NCBI RefSeq assembly: GCF_007845675.1
Contig: NZ_VOBR01000013.1
Location: 1-64,000, forward strand
DNA length: 64,000 nucleotides
Direction: 5' to 3'
Source: Lentzea tibetensis
GTDB lineage: Bacteria; Actinomycetota; Actinomycetes; Mycobacteriales; Pseudonocardiaceae
Made by a program: the position numbers and the translations under genes. Below are positions 41,412-52,007 of the stretch, piece after piece (position 1 is the stretch's first letter; each line of letters opens with the position of its first letter). The notes under the pieces were generated by a model. That model worked only from the letters and a program-made list of their open reading frames with translations. It was not told the origin of the DNA and ran no database searches.

Positions 41412-42299
41412 GTGAAGCTTCCTGTGGCGCCCGGACTTGTCGTCGTCGACAAGCCGGACGGTATGACCTCCCACGACGTGGTGGCGAGGGTTCGCCGCAT
41501 TCTCGGCACCCGCAAGGTCGGGCACGCGGGCACGCTGGACCCGATGGCGACCGGCGTGCTCGTGCTCGGTGTCGAGCGGGCGACCAAGCTGCTCGGTCAC
41601 CTCGCGCTCGACAGCAAGGCCTACCTGGCGACGATCAGGCTCGGCGCGGCGACCACGACGGACGACGCGGAGGGCGAAGTTCTGTCCACTGTGGACGCAT
41701 CCGGTGTGGACGAGGACGCGATCCGCGCGGGCGTCGCCGAGCTGACCGGCCCGATCCAGCAGGTGCCGTCCGCGGTGTCCGCGGTGAAGATCGACGGCAA
41801 GCGGGCCTACGCGCGGGTGCGCGCGGGGGAGACGGTGGACATCCCGGCCCGGCCGGTGACCGTCCACCGGTTCGACGTGCTGATGGTGCGCCGCGTCGAC
41901 AAGACGACCGAGCTCGACGTGATGGTCGAGTGCTCGTCCGGGACCTACGTGCGGGCGCTGGCCCGCGACCTCGGCGCGCGGCTCGGCGTCGGCGGGCACC
42001 TGGGTGCGTTGCGGCGCACCAGGGTCGGCCCGTTCGACCTCCGCGTGGCGCGCACGCTGGAGCAGCTGGAGGCCTCGCCCGAGCTGTCGCTGGACCTCGA
42101 CGCGGCCGTCGACACGGCGTTCCCGCGCCGGGAGATCGACCCGCTGGAGGCCTCCGCCCTGTCGCACGGGCAGCGGCTGGCGGCGGGCGGGTTCGACGGC
42201 ACCTACGGCGTGTTCGGGCCGGACGGTCACGTGATCGCACTGGTCAAGGACGAGGGCGCGGTGGCGAAACCGGTCGTGGTCCTCAGCCCGGCTGGCTAG
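41412..42299 (+). CDS. truB: tRNA pseudouridine-55 synthase TruB
   Basis: 295 residues. Converts U55 of tRNA to pseudouridine. The catalytic Asp43 lies in GHAGTLDPMATGVLVL; GLVVVDKPDGMTSHDVV, KAYLATIRLGAATTTDDAEG and CSSGTYVRALARDLG are further TruB motifs. An actinobacterial-type C-terminal extension (ASALSHGQRLAAG and on) is present. TAGGAT (41398-41403) lies eight bases before the GTG, giving a likely leaderless mRNA. Precedes ribF as in relatives. Confidence 0.95.
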   Translation: MKLPVAPGLVVVDKPDGMTSHDVVARVRRILGTRKVGHAGTLDPMATGVLVLGVERATKLLGHLALDSKAYLATIRLGAATTTDDAEGEVLSTVDASGVDEDAIRAGVAELTGPIQQVPSAVSAVKIDGKRAYARVRAGETVDIPARPVTVHRFDVLMVRRVDKTTELDVMVECSSGTYVRALARDLGARLGVGGHLGALRRTRVGPFDLRVARTLEQLEASPELSLDLDAAVDTAFPRREIDPLEASALSHGQRLAAGGFDGTYGVFGPDGHVIALVKDEGAVAKPVVVLSPAG

Positions 42300-42394
42300 G
42301 TTCGCGTCATGCGACCTCGACCGGCCGATCGGAGTGCTCGTGCAGAACGCGGCCACCGGGCTGCCCGCCGCGGACCCGACGTAGGCTGATCGTC

Positions 42395-43327
42395 GTGCAA
42401 CGCTGGCGCGGACTCGATCATCTTCCAGGCGGCTGGGGCCGGTGCGTGGTCACCATCGGCGTCTTCGACGGTGTCCACAAAGGCCACCAGGCCCTGATCG
42501 GCCGGGCCGTCGAGCTGGCCAGGCAGCGGGGTGTGCCGAGCGTGCTCATGACGTTCGACCCGCACCCGTCCGAGGTCGTGCGGCCGGGGAGCCACCCGGC
42601 GCAGCTCACCACGTTGCGGCGCAGGGCCGAACTGGTCGAGCGGCTGGGCGTGGACCACTTCTGCGTGCTGCCGTTCACCGTCGAGACGTCCCGCATGCCC
42701 GCGGACGAGTTCGTGCACGAGGTGCTGGTCGAGCGGATGCACACGGCGGCCGTGGTGGTCGGCGAGAACTTCACCTTCGGGCACAAGGCCGCGGGTAACG
42801 TCGCGCTGCTGCGCCAGCTGGGGCAGCGGTTCGGGTTCGTCACCGAGGGAGCAGATCTGGTGAGCGCAGACGAGGTCACCTACTCGTCCACGTACATCCG
42901 CGCGTGCATCGACGCGGGCGACGTCCGGGCCGCCGCCGAGGCGCTCGGCAGGCCGCACCGGCTGGAGGGCATCGTCGTGCGCGGCGACGGGCGCGGCAAG
43001 GAGCTCGGGTTCCCGACCGCCAACCTGTCCACGGCCAAGTTCGCCGCCATCCCCGCGGACGGCGTCTACGCGTGCTGGTTCACCGACGCGGCGGGCAAGC
43101 AGCTCAAGGCCGCGGTGAGCGTGGGGACGAACCCGACGTTCTCCGGACGGGAGCGACGGGTCGAGGCTTTCGTGCTCGACGTCGACGAGGACTACTACGG
43201 CCAGCGGGTGTCGCTGGACTTCGTCGAACGGCTGCGCGAGATGGAGAAGTACGACTCCGTCGAGGCGCTCCTGGAACAGATGCACCGGGATGTAGACCGA
43301 TCGAGGGAACTGCTCGCCGAGTCGTGA
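42395..43327 (+). CDS. ribF: Bifunctional riboflavin kinase/FAD synthetase
   Basis: 310 residues. Makes FMN and FAD. The N-terminal adenylyltransferase has VVTIGVFDGVHKGHQALIG (HxGH-like), TFDPHPSEV, and SSTYIRACIDAGD. The C-terminal kinase has GRGKELGFPTANLST and VGTNPTFSGRERRVEAFVLD. GTG 42395 has TAGGCT (42382-42387) seven bases upstream and no ribosome binding site, so it is probably leaderless. The 95 bases after truB are otherwise empty. Confidence 0.95.
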   Translation: MQRWRGLDHLPGGWGRCVVTIGVFDGVHKGHQALIGRAVELARQRGVPSVLMTFDPHPSEVVRPGSHPAQLTTLRRRAELVERLGVDHFCVLPFTVETSRMPADEFVHEVLVERMHTAAVVVGENFTFGHKAAGNVALLRQLGQRFGFVTEGADLVSADEVTYSSTYIRACIDAGDVRAAAEALGRPHRLEGIVVRGDGRGKELGFPTANLSTAKFAAIPADGVYACWFTDAAGKQLKAAVSVGTNPTFSGRERRVEAFVLDVDEDYYGQRVSLDFVERLREMEKYDSVEALLEQMHRDVDRSRELLAES

Positions 43328-43375
43328 CCGTCATATCAGGCGAACCGCACATCGGATGGCACTTCGCCTGGCAGG

Positions 43376-43885
43376 ATGACGGCGGACACCGGGGCTACGG
43401 GAGAGGCGAAGGTGGAGGACCACAAGATCGTTCAGCGCAACCTGGCTCTGCAGCGGGAGTGGTACGGAGAACCGCTCGGCGACCGGGTGCGCCGGCTGGT
43501 CGTGGCCTTCAACGTCTCGCAGGCCCAGCTCGCGGACGTGCTCGGCATCAGCGCGCCGATGCTCAGCCAGGTCATGAGCGGTCGCCGCGCCAAGATCGGC
43601 AACCCGGCGGTGCTGGCCCGCATGATCATGCTGGAGCGCAAGGTGCTCACGCCGGACGTCGCGACCGGCGCGCCCGAGGCGTTGCAGCGCGCACTGGACG
43701 ACGTGCGCGAGTCCAAACCCACCGTGTCGCGCGACTCACTGCCCGTGAACGGTGACGAGGCCGCGATCTTCCCGGTGCTGCGCAACGTCGCCGACCGGGC
43801 CGAGCTCATCCAGGCGGCGGACATGCTGCACGAGGACTTCCCGCAGATCGCTGAACTGCTGCGCCGGGCTGGCCGCAGCCGTTGA
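43376..43885 (+). CDS. Helix-turn-helix (XRE-like) DNA-binding protein
   Basis: 169 residues. VVAFNVSQAQLADVLGISAP with MLSQVMSGRRAKIGNPAVLA is a clear helix-turn-helix. The remainder is helical and unassigned (DMLHEDFPQIAELLRRAGR at the end). The position between ribF and rpsO suggests a conserved but uncharacterised Pseudonocardiales regulator. The start may be ATG 43376 or GTG 43412 (VEDHKIVQRN). Its stop overlaps the next gene's TTG start. Confidence 0.78.
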   Translation: MTADTGATGEAKVEDHKIVQRNLALQREWYGEPLGDRVRRLVVAFNVSQAQLADVLGISAPMLSQVMSGRRAKIGNPAVLARMIMLERKVLTPDVATGAPEALQRALDDVRESKPTVSRDSLPVNGDEAAIFPVLRNVADRAELIQAADMLHEDFPQIAELLRRAGRSR

Positions 43886-44322
43886 CCAAGCTCTTCACCG
43901 CTCTCTTCCCGCCACCCGAGGTGGTGGCCGAGTTGGACGCGGTGCTCGACCGCAAGAGCGCGAAGCTCAGGTGGGTCAAGAAGGAGAAGTGGCACGTCAC
44001 GCTCTGCTTCCACGGCCCGACGGCGGACCTGAAGCGCTTCCACGCGCTCGCCGGTCAGCCCGCGCCGACATTGAGGCTCAGCGGGTTCGGCACCTTCCGG
44101 GGCGACGTCCTGTGGGCCGGCGTCGAGGGTCAGTTGAATGACTTGGCCGCGGCAGCGGGCGCGGACGACAATTGGCAGGCGCACCTGACGATCGCGCGCG
44201 GCTACCGGAAACAGCCGCTGCCGGAGTTCACGGGCGCCGCGTGGACGGCCACCGAAGCCGTCCTCATCAGCAGCCACGAAGGCGCGTACGTGCCGATCGC
44301 GCGGGTGGGCTTGAGCACGTGA
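43882..44322 (+). CDS. thpR: RNA 2',3'-cyclic phosphodiesterase (LigT/ThpR-type)
   Basis: 146 residues, short for the family (about 180). Two HxT/S-type motifs are present: WHVTLCFHG and AHLTIARGY, the paired catalytic histidines of 2H phosphoesterases, which open 2',3'-cyclic phosphates or ligate tRNA halves in vitro. TTG start overlapping the regulator's TGA. The region between the two motifs is shorter than usual, which accounts for the small size. Confidence 0.85.
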   Translation: MTKLFTALFPPPEVVAELDAVLDRKSAKLRWVKKEKWHVTLCFHGPTADLKRFHALAGQPAPTLRLSGFGTFRGDVLWAGVEGQLNDLAAAAGADDNWQAHLTIARGYRKQPLPEFTGAAWTATEAVLISSHEGAYVPIARVGLST

Positions 44323-44374
44323 ACAGGCCCCTGCGGGGATCGCCTGATAACCTTCCCAGTTGAGTCTGGCTGCG

Positions 44375-44436
44375 TTCCGTGGCGGCCAGTACCGACTACC
44401 CCCGTCCGGAACTCCGAGACGCGGGGCCGCACGGAA
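44375..44436 (+). promoter_or_regulatory. Structured rpsO leader, candidate S15 autoregulatory element
   Basis: TTCCGTGGCGGCC (44375-44387) pairs with GGCCGCACGGAA (44425-44436) in a 12-bp stem with one bulged G. It encloses a further CGTC/GACG element. It ends 24 bases before the rpsO start. Ribosomal protein S15 binds and represses its own leader in several phyla through differing structures, so this is a reasonable candidate. Function is inferred. Confidence 0.5.
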
Positions 44437-44460
44437 TCGAAGTTCAAGGAGAAACACCAA

Positions 44461-44730
44461 GTGGCACTGACCACTGAGCAGAAGAAGACCATCCTCGGCG
44501 AGTACGGTCTGCACGACTCGGACACCGGCTCCACCGAGGCCCAGGTCGCCATGTTGAGCAAGCGCATCGCTGACCTCACCGAGCACCTGAAGCAGCACAA
44601 GCACGACCACCACTCCCGTCGGGGTCTTCTGCTGATGGTCGGCCGTCGCCGCCGTCTGCTGAACTACCTGACCAAGGTGGACATCCAGCGCTACCGGTCG
44701 CTGATCCAGCGCCTCGGCCTGCGCAGGTGA
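44461..44730 (+). CDS. rpsO: 30S ribosomal protein S15
   Basis: 89 residues, standard length. [39 protein letters not shown] and [20 protein letters not shown] are the conserved helices that bind 16S rRNA helices 20-22. GTG start with AAGGAGA at 44446-44452. Followed by a 36-base perfect palindromic terminator, then pnp. Confidence 0.98.
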   Translation: MALTTEQKKTILGEYGLHDSDTGSTEAQVAMLSKRIADLTEHLKQHKHDHHSRRGLLLMVGRRRRLLNYLTKVDIQRYRSLIQRLGLRR

Positions 44731-44736
44731 ATCGTC

Positions 44737-44772
44737 CCGAGGGGGAGTGACCGGCCGGTCACTCCCCCTCGG
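44737..44772 (+). terminator. rpsO terminator, 18-bp perfect palindrome
   Basis: CCGAGGGGGAGTGACCGG (44737-44754) is directly followed by its exact reverse complement (44755-44772). The hairpin begins six bases after the rpsO stop. In Streptomyces the rpsO-pnp intergenic hairpin is an RNase III target, so this structure may process as well as terminate. Confidence 0.85.
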
Positions 44773-44776
44773 CGTA

Positions 44777-44890
44777 CAACCGGGTGTATACAACCCCTGG
44801 TTGCAAAGAGGAAAAAACAGGGCCCCGCACGCGCGAGCAGTTCGCCGGTCCTCGGTAGTGGCCCCCTGGCTCACAGGAGAAACCCAGGGG
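44777..44890 (+). promoter_or_regulatory. pnp 5' leader with two hairpins
   Basis: A first hairpin (44777-44803) pairs CAACCGGGT with ACCC..GGTTG, nine pairs with a two-base bulge. A second pairs CCCCTGG (44863-44869) with CCAGGGG (44884-44890). The region ends 66 bases before pnp. PNPase autoregulates by cutting its own leader after RNase III cleavage in E. coli, and a similar control is suggested in Streptomyces; here it is inferred. Confidence 0.5.
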
Positions 44891-44956
44891 ACTTCGATCG
44901 AAGACCGGCCTCGTCAGACGCGCTGCGGTGTCCAAAAGACGAGGAGTAACAAGTAA

Positions 44957-47193
44957 ATGACGGACATCGAGGTCCACGAGGCGACTGCCGTTATCGACAA
45001 CGGCAAGTTCGGCTCGCGCACCATCCGTTTCGAGACCGGTCGCCTGGCCCGCCAGGCCGCCGGCAGCGTCGTCGCCTACCTGGACGACGAGACCATGCTG
45101 CTCTCCGCCACGACGGCGTCGAAGCAGCCCAAGGAACACTTCGACTTCTTCCCCCTCACGGTGGACGTCGAGGAGCGCATGTACGCCGCGGGCCGCATCC
45201 CCGGCTCCTTCTTCCGGCGTGAGGGCCGCCCGTCCACGGACGCGATCCTCACCTGCCGCCTGATCGACCGTCCGCTGCGCCCGTCCTTCGTGGACGGTCT
45301 GCGCAACGAGATCCAGGTCGTCATCACGGTCATGAGCCTCAACCCGGCCGACCTGTACGACGTCGTGGCGATCAACGCCGCGTCCGCGTCCACGCAGCTC
45401 GCCGGCCTGCCGTTCTCCGGCCCGATCGGTGGCGTCCGCGTGGCGCTCATCGAGGGCCAGTGGGTCGCGTTCCCGACCTACGAGCAGCTCGAGAAGGCCG
45501 TGTTCGACATGGTCGTCGCGGGTCGCGTGGTCGACTCCGGTGACGTCGCGATCATGATGGTCGAGGCCGAGGCCACCGACAACGTGATCGACCTGATCGG
45601 TGAGGGCGCTGTCGCCCCCACCGAGGAGGTCGTCGCCGCCGGTCTCGAGGCCGCGAAGCCGTTCATCAAGGTCCTCTGCGAGGCCCAGGCCCAGCTGGCC
45701 CAGGTCGCCGCGAAGGCCACCGGTGAGTTCCCGACGTACCCGGCCTACCAGGCGGACGCCTTCGAGGCCGTCGAGTCGGCCGCGTCGGGCGAGCTGGCCC
45801 AGGCGCTCACGATCGCGGGCAAGGCCGAGCGCGAGAGCAAGCTCGACGAGATCAAGGCCGCGACGCTGGAGAAGCTGGCCGAGCAGTTCGAGGGTCGCGA
45901 GAAGGAGGTCGGCGCCGCGTTCCGCTCGCTGACCAAGAAGCTCGTGCGCCAGCGCATCCTGCGCGACAAGGTCCGCATCGACGGCCGCGGTCTCACGGAC
46001 ATCCGTGACCTCGGCGCCGAGGTGGCCGTGATCCCGAGGACGCACGGCTCGGCGCTGTTCGAGCGCGGCGAGACCCAGATCCTGGGTGTCACCACGCTGA
46101 ACATGCTGCGCATGGAGCAGCAGATCGACTCGCTCGCTCCCGAGACGCACAAGCGCTACCTGCACCACTACAACTTCCCGCCCTACTCCACGGGTGAGAC
46201 GGGCCGCGTCGGTTCGCCGAAGCGCCGCGAGATCGGCCACGGCGCGCTCGCCGAGCGCGCTCTCATGCCGGTCCTGCCGAAGCGCGACGAGTTCCCGTAC
46301 GCGATCCGCCAGGTCTCCGAGGCGCTGAGCTCCAACGGCTCCACCTCGATGGGCTCGGTCTGCGCGTCCACCATGTCGCTGCTGAACGCCGGTGTGCCGC
46401 TGAAGGCGCCGGTGTCCGGTATCGCCATGGGCCTGGTGTCCGACGAGGTCGACGGCGAGACGCGCTACGTCGCGCTGACCGACATCCTCGGCGCCGAGGA
46501 CGCGTTCGGCGACATGGACTTCAAGGTCGCAGGCACCAAGGAGTTCGTGACGGCTCTCCAGCTCGACACGAAGCTCGACGGCATCCCGTCCGAGGTGCTG
46601 GGCCAGGCTCTCGGCCAGGCGCGCGACGCGCGACTGACGATCCTCGAGGTCATGGCCGAGGCCATCGACCGCCCGGACGAGATGAGCGCCTTCGCTCCGC
46701 GCGTCACGTCGGTCAAGATCCCGACTGACAAGATCGGCGAGGTCATCGGCCCGAAGGGCAAGATGATCAACTCGATCACCGAGCAGACCGGTGCCGACAT
46801 CTCCATCGAGGACGACGGCACGATCTACGTCGGTGCGGCGGACGGCCCGTCGGCCGAGGCCGCGATCGGCATGATCAACGCGATCGCGAACCCGCAGCTG
46901 CCGAAGGTCGGCGAGCGCTTCCTGGGCACCGTGGTGAAGACCGCGGCGTTCGGCGCGTTCGTCTCGCTGCTGCCCGGCAAGGACGGTCTCGTCCACATCT
47001 CGAAGCTGGGCAACGGCAAGCGCATCGCGAAGGTGGAGGACGTCGTCAAGGTCGGCGACAAGCTCCGCGTCGAGATCGCCGACATCGACCAGCGCGGCAA
47101 GATCAGCCTCATCGTCGTGAACGAAGAGGACGCCGCGAAGCCTGCCGACGAAGCGCCCGCCGCTGAGGCGGCTGCCGAGGCGGCCCCCGCGCA

Positions 47194-47197
<4 letters not shown>
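44957..47197 (+). CDS. pnp: Polynucleotide phosphorylase
   Basis: 746 residues. Phosphorolytic 3'-5' exoribonuclease and RNA tailing enzyme, trimeric. Two RNase PH domains ([20 protein letters not shown] and [20 protein letters not shown]; the catalytic Asp region [13 protein letters not shown]), a KH domain ([20 protein letters not shown]) and an S1 domain ([20 protein letters not shown]). The Ala/Glu/Pro-rich C-terminal tail is typical of actinobacteria. GGAG lies at 44941-44944, 12 bases before the ATG. Its stop overlaps the M16 protease GTG. Confidence 0.98.
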
Positions 47198-49774
<2,577 letters not shown>

Positions 49775-49777
49775 TGC

Positions 49778-49830
49778 TTGATGAGGGGAGCTTTCATCAA
49801 CCTCAGGTTGATGAAAGCTCCCCTCATCAA
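49778..49830. terminator. 23-bp perfect hairpin after the dapB operon
   Basis: Bases 49778-49800 pair exactly with 49808-49830 around a seven-base CCTCAGG loop. The arms read TTGATGAGGGGAGC and so on, and TTGATGAAAGCTCC and so on. It is unusually AT-rich for this window and long enough for an RNase III site. It closes the pnp-pepR-dapB operon. Confidence 0.8.
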
Positions 49831-49850
49831 CGTGCGATTGACAAAAGAGT

Positions 49851-49864
49851 TTTGAACGTTCAAA
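49851..49864. promoter_or_regulatory. Palindromic operator of the ArsR-like gene
   Basis: TTTGAACGTTCAAA is a perfect 14-bp palindrome, 12 bases before the ArsR start codon. The short distance suggests autorepression by the encoded regulator. Confidence 0.65.
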
Positions 49865-49876
49865 GTTGTTTTTATC

Positions 49877-50434
49877 ATGAGAGACGTCCTCTACCTGGAG
49901 CAGGTCGAGCAGGCCGAGACCCTGCTCAAGCCGCAACGCATCGAGGTGCTGCGGCAGCTCGCCGAGCCGCGCTCGTGCACCGAGGTCGCCGGCATCCTCG
50001 ACCAGACCCCGCAACGCGTGCACTACCACGTGAAACGCCTGGTGGAAGCCGGTCTGGTGACGCAGGTGGCCGAGCGGAAGATCCGCGGCGTGCACGAGGG
50101 CGTGTATCAGGCGAGCGCGCGGTCGTACTGGCTGTCGCCGCGCCTGGTCGGCCGCATCGGCGGGTTGCGGCGCACGCAGGACGAGCTGAGCCTCGGCTAC
50201 CTGCTGGACCTGATGGAGGAGGTCCAGGAGGACGTCGCCGCCCTCGATCCAGCTTCGCCCGAACTGCCGTCCATCGGGGTGTCGGGTGAGATCAGGGTGC
50301 GCCCCGAGCACCGGCAGCTGTTCCTGAACGACCTGCGCAGCACGCTCCAGGACCTCTTCACGCGCTACGGCGGAGCCGAAGGGGACGCGTTCAAGCTCGC
50401 CGTTGCCTGTTATCCCAAGGGAGACGACCGATGA
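49877..50434 (+). CDS. ArsR-family transcriptional regulator
   Basis: 185 residues. QRIEVLRQLAEPRSCTEVAG and ILDQTPQRVHYHVKRLVEAG form a winged helix of the ArsR/HTH_20 type. The N-terminal 11 residues and the long C-terminal half (SLGYLLDLMEEVQEDVAALD) are typical of the group that pairs with SRPBCC proteins. No metal-binding ELCV motif is seen, so the effector is not obviously a metal. The stop overlaps the SRPBCC start (ATGA). Confidence 0.87.
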   Translation: MRDVLYLEQVEQAETLLKPQRIEVLRQLAEPRSCTEVAGILDQTPQRVHYHVKRLVEAGLVTQVAERKIRGVHEGVYQASARSYWLSPRLVGRIGGLRRTQDELSLGYLLDLMEEVQEDVAALDPASPELPSIGVSGEIRVRPEHRQLFLNDLRSTLQDLFTRYGGAEGDAFKLAVACYPKGDDR

Positions 50435-51315
50435 GTGAACCGATGAAGTTCAGCGTCCGGGTGCAGGCCCCGGCGCGCAGGGTGCTCCACGCGCTCACCG
50501 ACGCCGCCGAGATGCGCGTCTGGCTCGCCGAGCACGCCGAGGTGGACCTGCCGCACACGTACGCGTTCTGGGGCCGCTACACGCCGGAAGGCGATGCGCC
50601 GCACCAGCGTCCGCTGCACGTCGACGACAGCACCGTCCGCTTCGGCTGGTTGATCGACGGCGAGGACACGACCGTCGAGCTCAGGCTCGCGGAGCACGAG
50701 GACGGCACGATCATCGAGCTGTCGCAGAGCCACTACCCCGGCTGGAAGGTGGCGGTCCAGGAGGTCAGCATCCGCGGCGCGCTGCACACGTACTGGGCGT
50801 TGTCGATGGCGAACCTGATCGACCACGTCGAGGGCCGCCCGCTCATGCCGAAGGTGGACTTCACCTCCACGGACCTGACCGCGGAGGTGCTGATCGGCGC
50901 GTCCCGGCAGGATGTCTACGACGCGCTGATGGACCCGGACAAGTTCAGCCGGTGGTTCGGCGCGAAGGTCGGCATCGAGCCGTGGGTGGGCGGCCGGTGG
51001 GCGATGGGCGGGTTCGAGAACGAGCCGCAGCCCGCCAAGATCATCGACCTGGAGGAGGGCCGCAAGGTCGCCATCCAGTTCGCGGACGGCGAGGTCTCGG
51101 CGTGGGAGCTCGAGGAGTCGAACGGCAAGACGCGGCTGACGTTCGTCCACAGCGGGTTCGACGAGGGCAAGCCGTCGTGGGGTGCGTGGATGGGCTGGCT
51201 CAGCGGGATCGCCGAGCTGCGCCGGTTCCTGGAGATGGACGACTGGCGCTCGGTGTGGGTGTCCGAGGACATCCCGGAGCTTCCGAAGGACATGCTGGCG
51301 ACAGAATCGTCTTAG
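50431..51315 (+). CDS. SRPBCC/AHSA1 two-domain protein
   Basis: 294 residues with two START/AHSA1-like domains. The first (FSVRVQAPARRVLHALTDAA) runs to about 145. The second (EVLIGASRQDVYDALMDPDK, FSRWFGAKVG) runs to the end and closes with the WLSGIAELRRFLEMDD helix. AHSA1-like proteins bind hydrophobic ligands, and pairing with an ArsR regulator is common. The tandem form is less usual. Co-translated with the regulator. Confidence 0.87.
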   Translation: MSEPMKFSVRVQAPARRVLHALTDAAEMRVWLAEHAEVDLPHTYAFWGRYTPEGDAPHQRPLHVDDSTVRFGWLIDGEDTTVELRLAEHEDGTIIELSQSHYPGWKVAVQEVSIRGALHTYWALSMANLIDHVEGRPLMPKVDFTSTDLTAEVLIGASRQDVYDALMDPDKFSRWFGAKVGIEPWVGGRWAMGGFENEPQPAKIIDLEEGRKVAIQFADGEVSAWELEESNGKTRLTFVHSGFDEGKPSWGAWMGWLSGIAELRRFLEMDDWRSVWVSEDIPELPKDMLATESS

Positions 51316-51318
51316 GCT

Positions 51319-51373
51319 GAATGATCGGGTGTCAGCAGACGGGTGAGAGCCAGATCATTCGGTTCTCACCCGT
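51319..51373 (+). ncRNA. Predicted H-type pseudoknot after the SRPBCC gene
   Basis: Stem 1: GAATGATC (51319-51326) with GATCATTC (51353-51360). Stem 2: ACGGGTGAGAGCC (51339-51351) with GGTTCTCACCCGT (51361-51373), 13 pairs with one G-U. Stem 1's 3' strand is the loop of stem 2, so the order S1a-S2a-S1b-S2b makes a pseudoknot. It may be a terminator, a structured 3' end, or a regulatory RNA for the next small gene. Confidence 0.5.
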
Positions 51374-51380
51374 TTGCGCT

Positions 51381-51410
51381 TTGATCTGTCCGGAAGAAAC
51401 TCGATAACTT
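51381..51410 (+). promoter_or_regulatory. Promoter of the 25-residue membrane protein gene
   Basis: TTGATC (51381-51386), an 18-base spacer, and TAACTT (51405-51410). The -10 box is seven bases before the GTG at 51418, so the transcript would start at or next to the start codon. Confidence 0.55.
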
Positions 51411-51417
51411 GAGGTTC

Positions 51418-51495
51418 GTGTCTGAGAACGCCCGACTCACCGTCGCCTGCCTCGTCATCCTCACCGCGGTCACCATGTCGATCGTCATGGCCTAG
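51418..51495 (+). CDS. Candidate 25-residue membrane microprotein
   Basis: Translation gives MSENARLTV, then a hydrophobic run (ACLVILTAVTMSIVMA) of 16 residues, and a TAG stop. It would be a single short helix with a cytoplasmic N-terminus. It has its own -35/-10 box and a leaderless geometry. It overlaps the stop of the convergent VTT-like gene by four bases. Function is unknown. It is shorter than most annotation cutoffs, so it will normally be missed. Confidence 0.5.
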   Translation: MSENARLTVACLVILTAVTMSIVMA

Positions 51496-51986
51496 GCGAT
51501 CCAGCCCGCGAACAGCGCGGGGGAAGCGGCGAGGAGCGTGAACCGGGCGAAGCGCCCGATCGCTCCGGTGGCCACGAAGAGGCCCGTCGACATCCCCGCG
51601 AACCCGGCCAGCACGCTGGTCGCCATGAACGGCGGAACGCCGACCACGGAGCTCACCGCGTGCGTGCCGAACATCCACTGCGGATGGCGGTGGCAGCGGT
51701 CGCGCACCCACTCCATCCACCGCAGCCAGCGGCCCTTCGGCTTGTCCGGATCGCGGTCCTTCTTCTTGCGCTGCAAGAACTTCGGCAGGTGGAGGTCGCC
51801 GCGCGCGGCGTAGAAGTACAGCAGCTTGCCCAGGACCTGTCCCGCCGCGACGGCCGCGCCGACGAGCCAGTAGGACAGTCCCGGTTGTTGCGTCGCCAGG
51901 CCCAGCACGAACATCTCGATGCTGATGAGAGGGATGATCGCGGAGCCGAAAGCGATGCCGAAGGTCAGCGCCATCCAGGCAATCAC
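51492..51986 (-). CDS. Small polytopic membrane protein, YqaA/VTT-like
   Basis: 164 residues. Four hydrophobic regions: LTFGIAFGSAIIPLISIEMF, YWLVGAAVAAGQVLGKLLYF, VVGVPPFMATSVLAGFAGMS and IGRFARFTLLAASPALFAGW. The GQVLGKLLYFYAAR region and the basic loop KKKDRDPDKPKGRWLRW resemble DedA/YqaA (SNARE-associated) membrane proteins, lipid-handling or unknown. It is convergent with the microprotein gene. Confidence 0.7.
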   Translation of the reverse strand: MIAWMALTFGIAFGSAIIPLISIEMFVLGLATQQPGLSYWLVGAAVAAGQVLGKLLYFYAARGDLHLPKFLQRKKKDRDPDKPKGRWLRWMEWVRDRCHRHPQWMFGTHAVSSVVGVPPFMATSVLAGFAGMSTGLFVATGAIGRFARFTLLAASPALFAGWIA

Positions 51987-52007
51987 CCGGCCGAGGCTAC
52001 CAACGCC

